Source of the DNA: Pseudomonadota bacterium
GTDB taxonomy: Bacteria > Pseudomonadota > Gammaproteobacteria > Burkholderiales > SG8-39
DNA length: 5,035 nt
Assembly: GCA_021825225.1 (NCBI GenBank)
Contig: JAKAIH010000246.1
Span: forward strand, 1-5,035
Direction: 5' to 3'
In this document: piece after piece, positions 4,588 through 5,035 of the stretch
Layout of the letters: every line of letters begins with the position of its first letter
Numbering within the stretch: position 1 is the first letter of the stretch
Made by a program: the position numbers and the translations under genes
Notes under the pieces: model-generated
What the model saw: the letters and a program-made list of their open reading frames with translations, nothing else
Told to the model about the DNA's origin: nothing
The model's database searches: none

Positions 4588-5035
4588 CTATCGGGCATCG
4601 AGGTCCGCGGCAATCTGCACCGTGATGCAGGCCCCGCCGGCAGCCCCCGCGCGCACCTTGGCGCTGCCGCCATGGCGCTCGGCAATCTGGCGCACCAGCG
4701 AGAGCCCGAGGCCGGCGCCGCCCGCGGCGCCCGGGAGCCGGTGAAAGGGCTCGAACAGGCGCTCGCGCTCGGCCTCTGCAACACCCGCACCGTGGTCGCA
4801 CACGCAGATTTCCGCCATGGCTTGCATGCGCCGGAGGCTCACTTCGATCGGCGGCTGGCCGTGGCGCCGCGCGTTCTCCAGCAGGTTGCGGATCATCCGC
4901 CGCAGCAGCCGCGCGTCGCCTTGCACCGACACCGGCTCGCCATCGAGCGCGCAGTCCTCGTAGCGCGCGCATTCCTCGGCGGCGAGCGCAAGCAGATCCA
5001 CCTGCTCGCGCTGATCGATTTCGGCGACGGCATCC
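4588..5035 (-). CDS. Sensor histidine kinase, C-terminal catalytic part (5' end outside the window)
   Basis: The frame is open from the right edge (first whole codon 5032-5034) to TAG at 4588-4590, giving 148 visible residues. They form the ATP-binding HATPase_c domain of a two-component sensor kinase: the N-box MIRNLLENARRHG, the G1 box DHGAGV, the F-box LFEPFHR and the G2 box GGAGLGLSL, followed by VRQIAERHGG. The visible start, AVAEIDQREQVDLLALAAEE, is the usual link after the dimerisation helices. The phospho-accepting His, membrane spans and sensor domain lie beyond the window. Apparent starts at 5001 (a GTG) and further in are internal codons, not true starts. The partner response regulator is not seen and would be expected upstream, outside the window. 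rlpA follows after 42 nt and may be in the same transcription unit. The signal sensed cannot be told from this part. Confidence 0.9.
   Translation of the reverse strand, partial: DAVAEIDQREQVDLLALAAEECARYEDCALDGEPVSVQGDARLLRRMIRNLLENARRHGQPPIEVSLRRMQAMAEICVCDHGAGVAEAERERLFEPFHRLPGAAGGAGLGLSLVRQIAERHGGSAKVRAGAAGGACITVQIAADLDAR

Noticed and set aside
4271..4972. 233-residue Arg/Gly-rich open frame on the - strand spanning the kinase-rlpA junction
   Set aside because: It overlaps two recognised genes in a different frame and shows only the Arg/Ala/Gly bias of GC-rich shadow frames.

Overview
The window looks like a chromosomal stretch from a GC-rich proteobacterium, most likely a betaproteobacterium. 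This is inferred from strong G/C third positions in the core genes, FNR-like and sigma70-like signals, and an RlpA lipoprotein and sensor kinase of proteobacterial type. No rRNA, tRNA or CRISPR array was seen. The left half reads as accessory or decayed DNA, and the right half as ordinary core genome.

Left part (1-2505). The window opens with the last 31 codons of an IS630-type transposase on the + strand. Convergent to it is a complete two-gene hipBA-type toxin-antitoxin operon on the - strand: hipB at 1427-1756 and hipA at 181-1434, overlapping by 8 nt. Its promoter is well formed and sits so close to the hipB ATG that the mRNA should be leaderless or nearly so. An operator-like inverted repeat overlaps its -10 element. 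A second inverted repeat lies further upstream. Next comes a decayed export operon (about 1927-2505). The coiled-coil and lipoyl part of a HlyD-type membrane fusion protein is joined in frame to the last segment of an ABC-2 permease. The ATPase gene and most of the permease gene that normally lie between these parts are missing.

Right part (2506-5035). A structured intergenic region holds an FNR/ANR-like box spaced correctly for class II activation of an extended -10 promoter. It leads into a complete rubrerythrin gene (peroxide detoxification under low oxygen). A small protein with a basic, coiled-coil-like N-terminus and an XRE-type helix-turn-helix follows 61 nt later and is probably co-transcribed. 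On the - strand, a sensor histidine kinase enters from the right edge with only its catalytic ATPase part visible. It is followed after 42 nt by an rlpA-like lipoprotein gene carrying a double-psi beta-barrel.

How the genes relate: hipB and hipA form one toxin-antitoxin module. Rubrerythrin and the XRE protein may form one stress-linked transcription unit. The kinase and rlpA may share an envelope-related unit. I found no clearly new multi-gene system. The most notable items are the in-frame transporter deletion fusion, the leaderless hipBA promoter with its palindromes, and the FNR-type promoter upstream of rubrerythrin with the XRE gene behind it.
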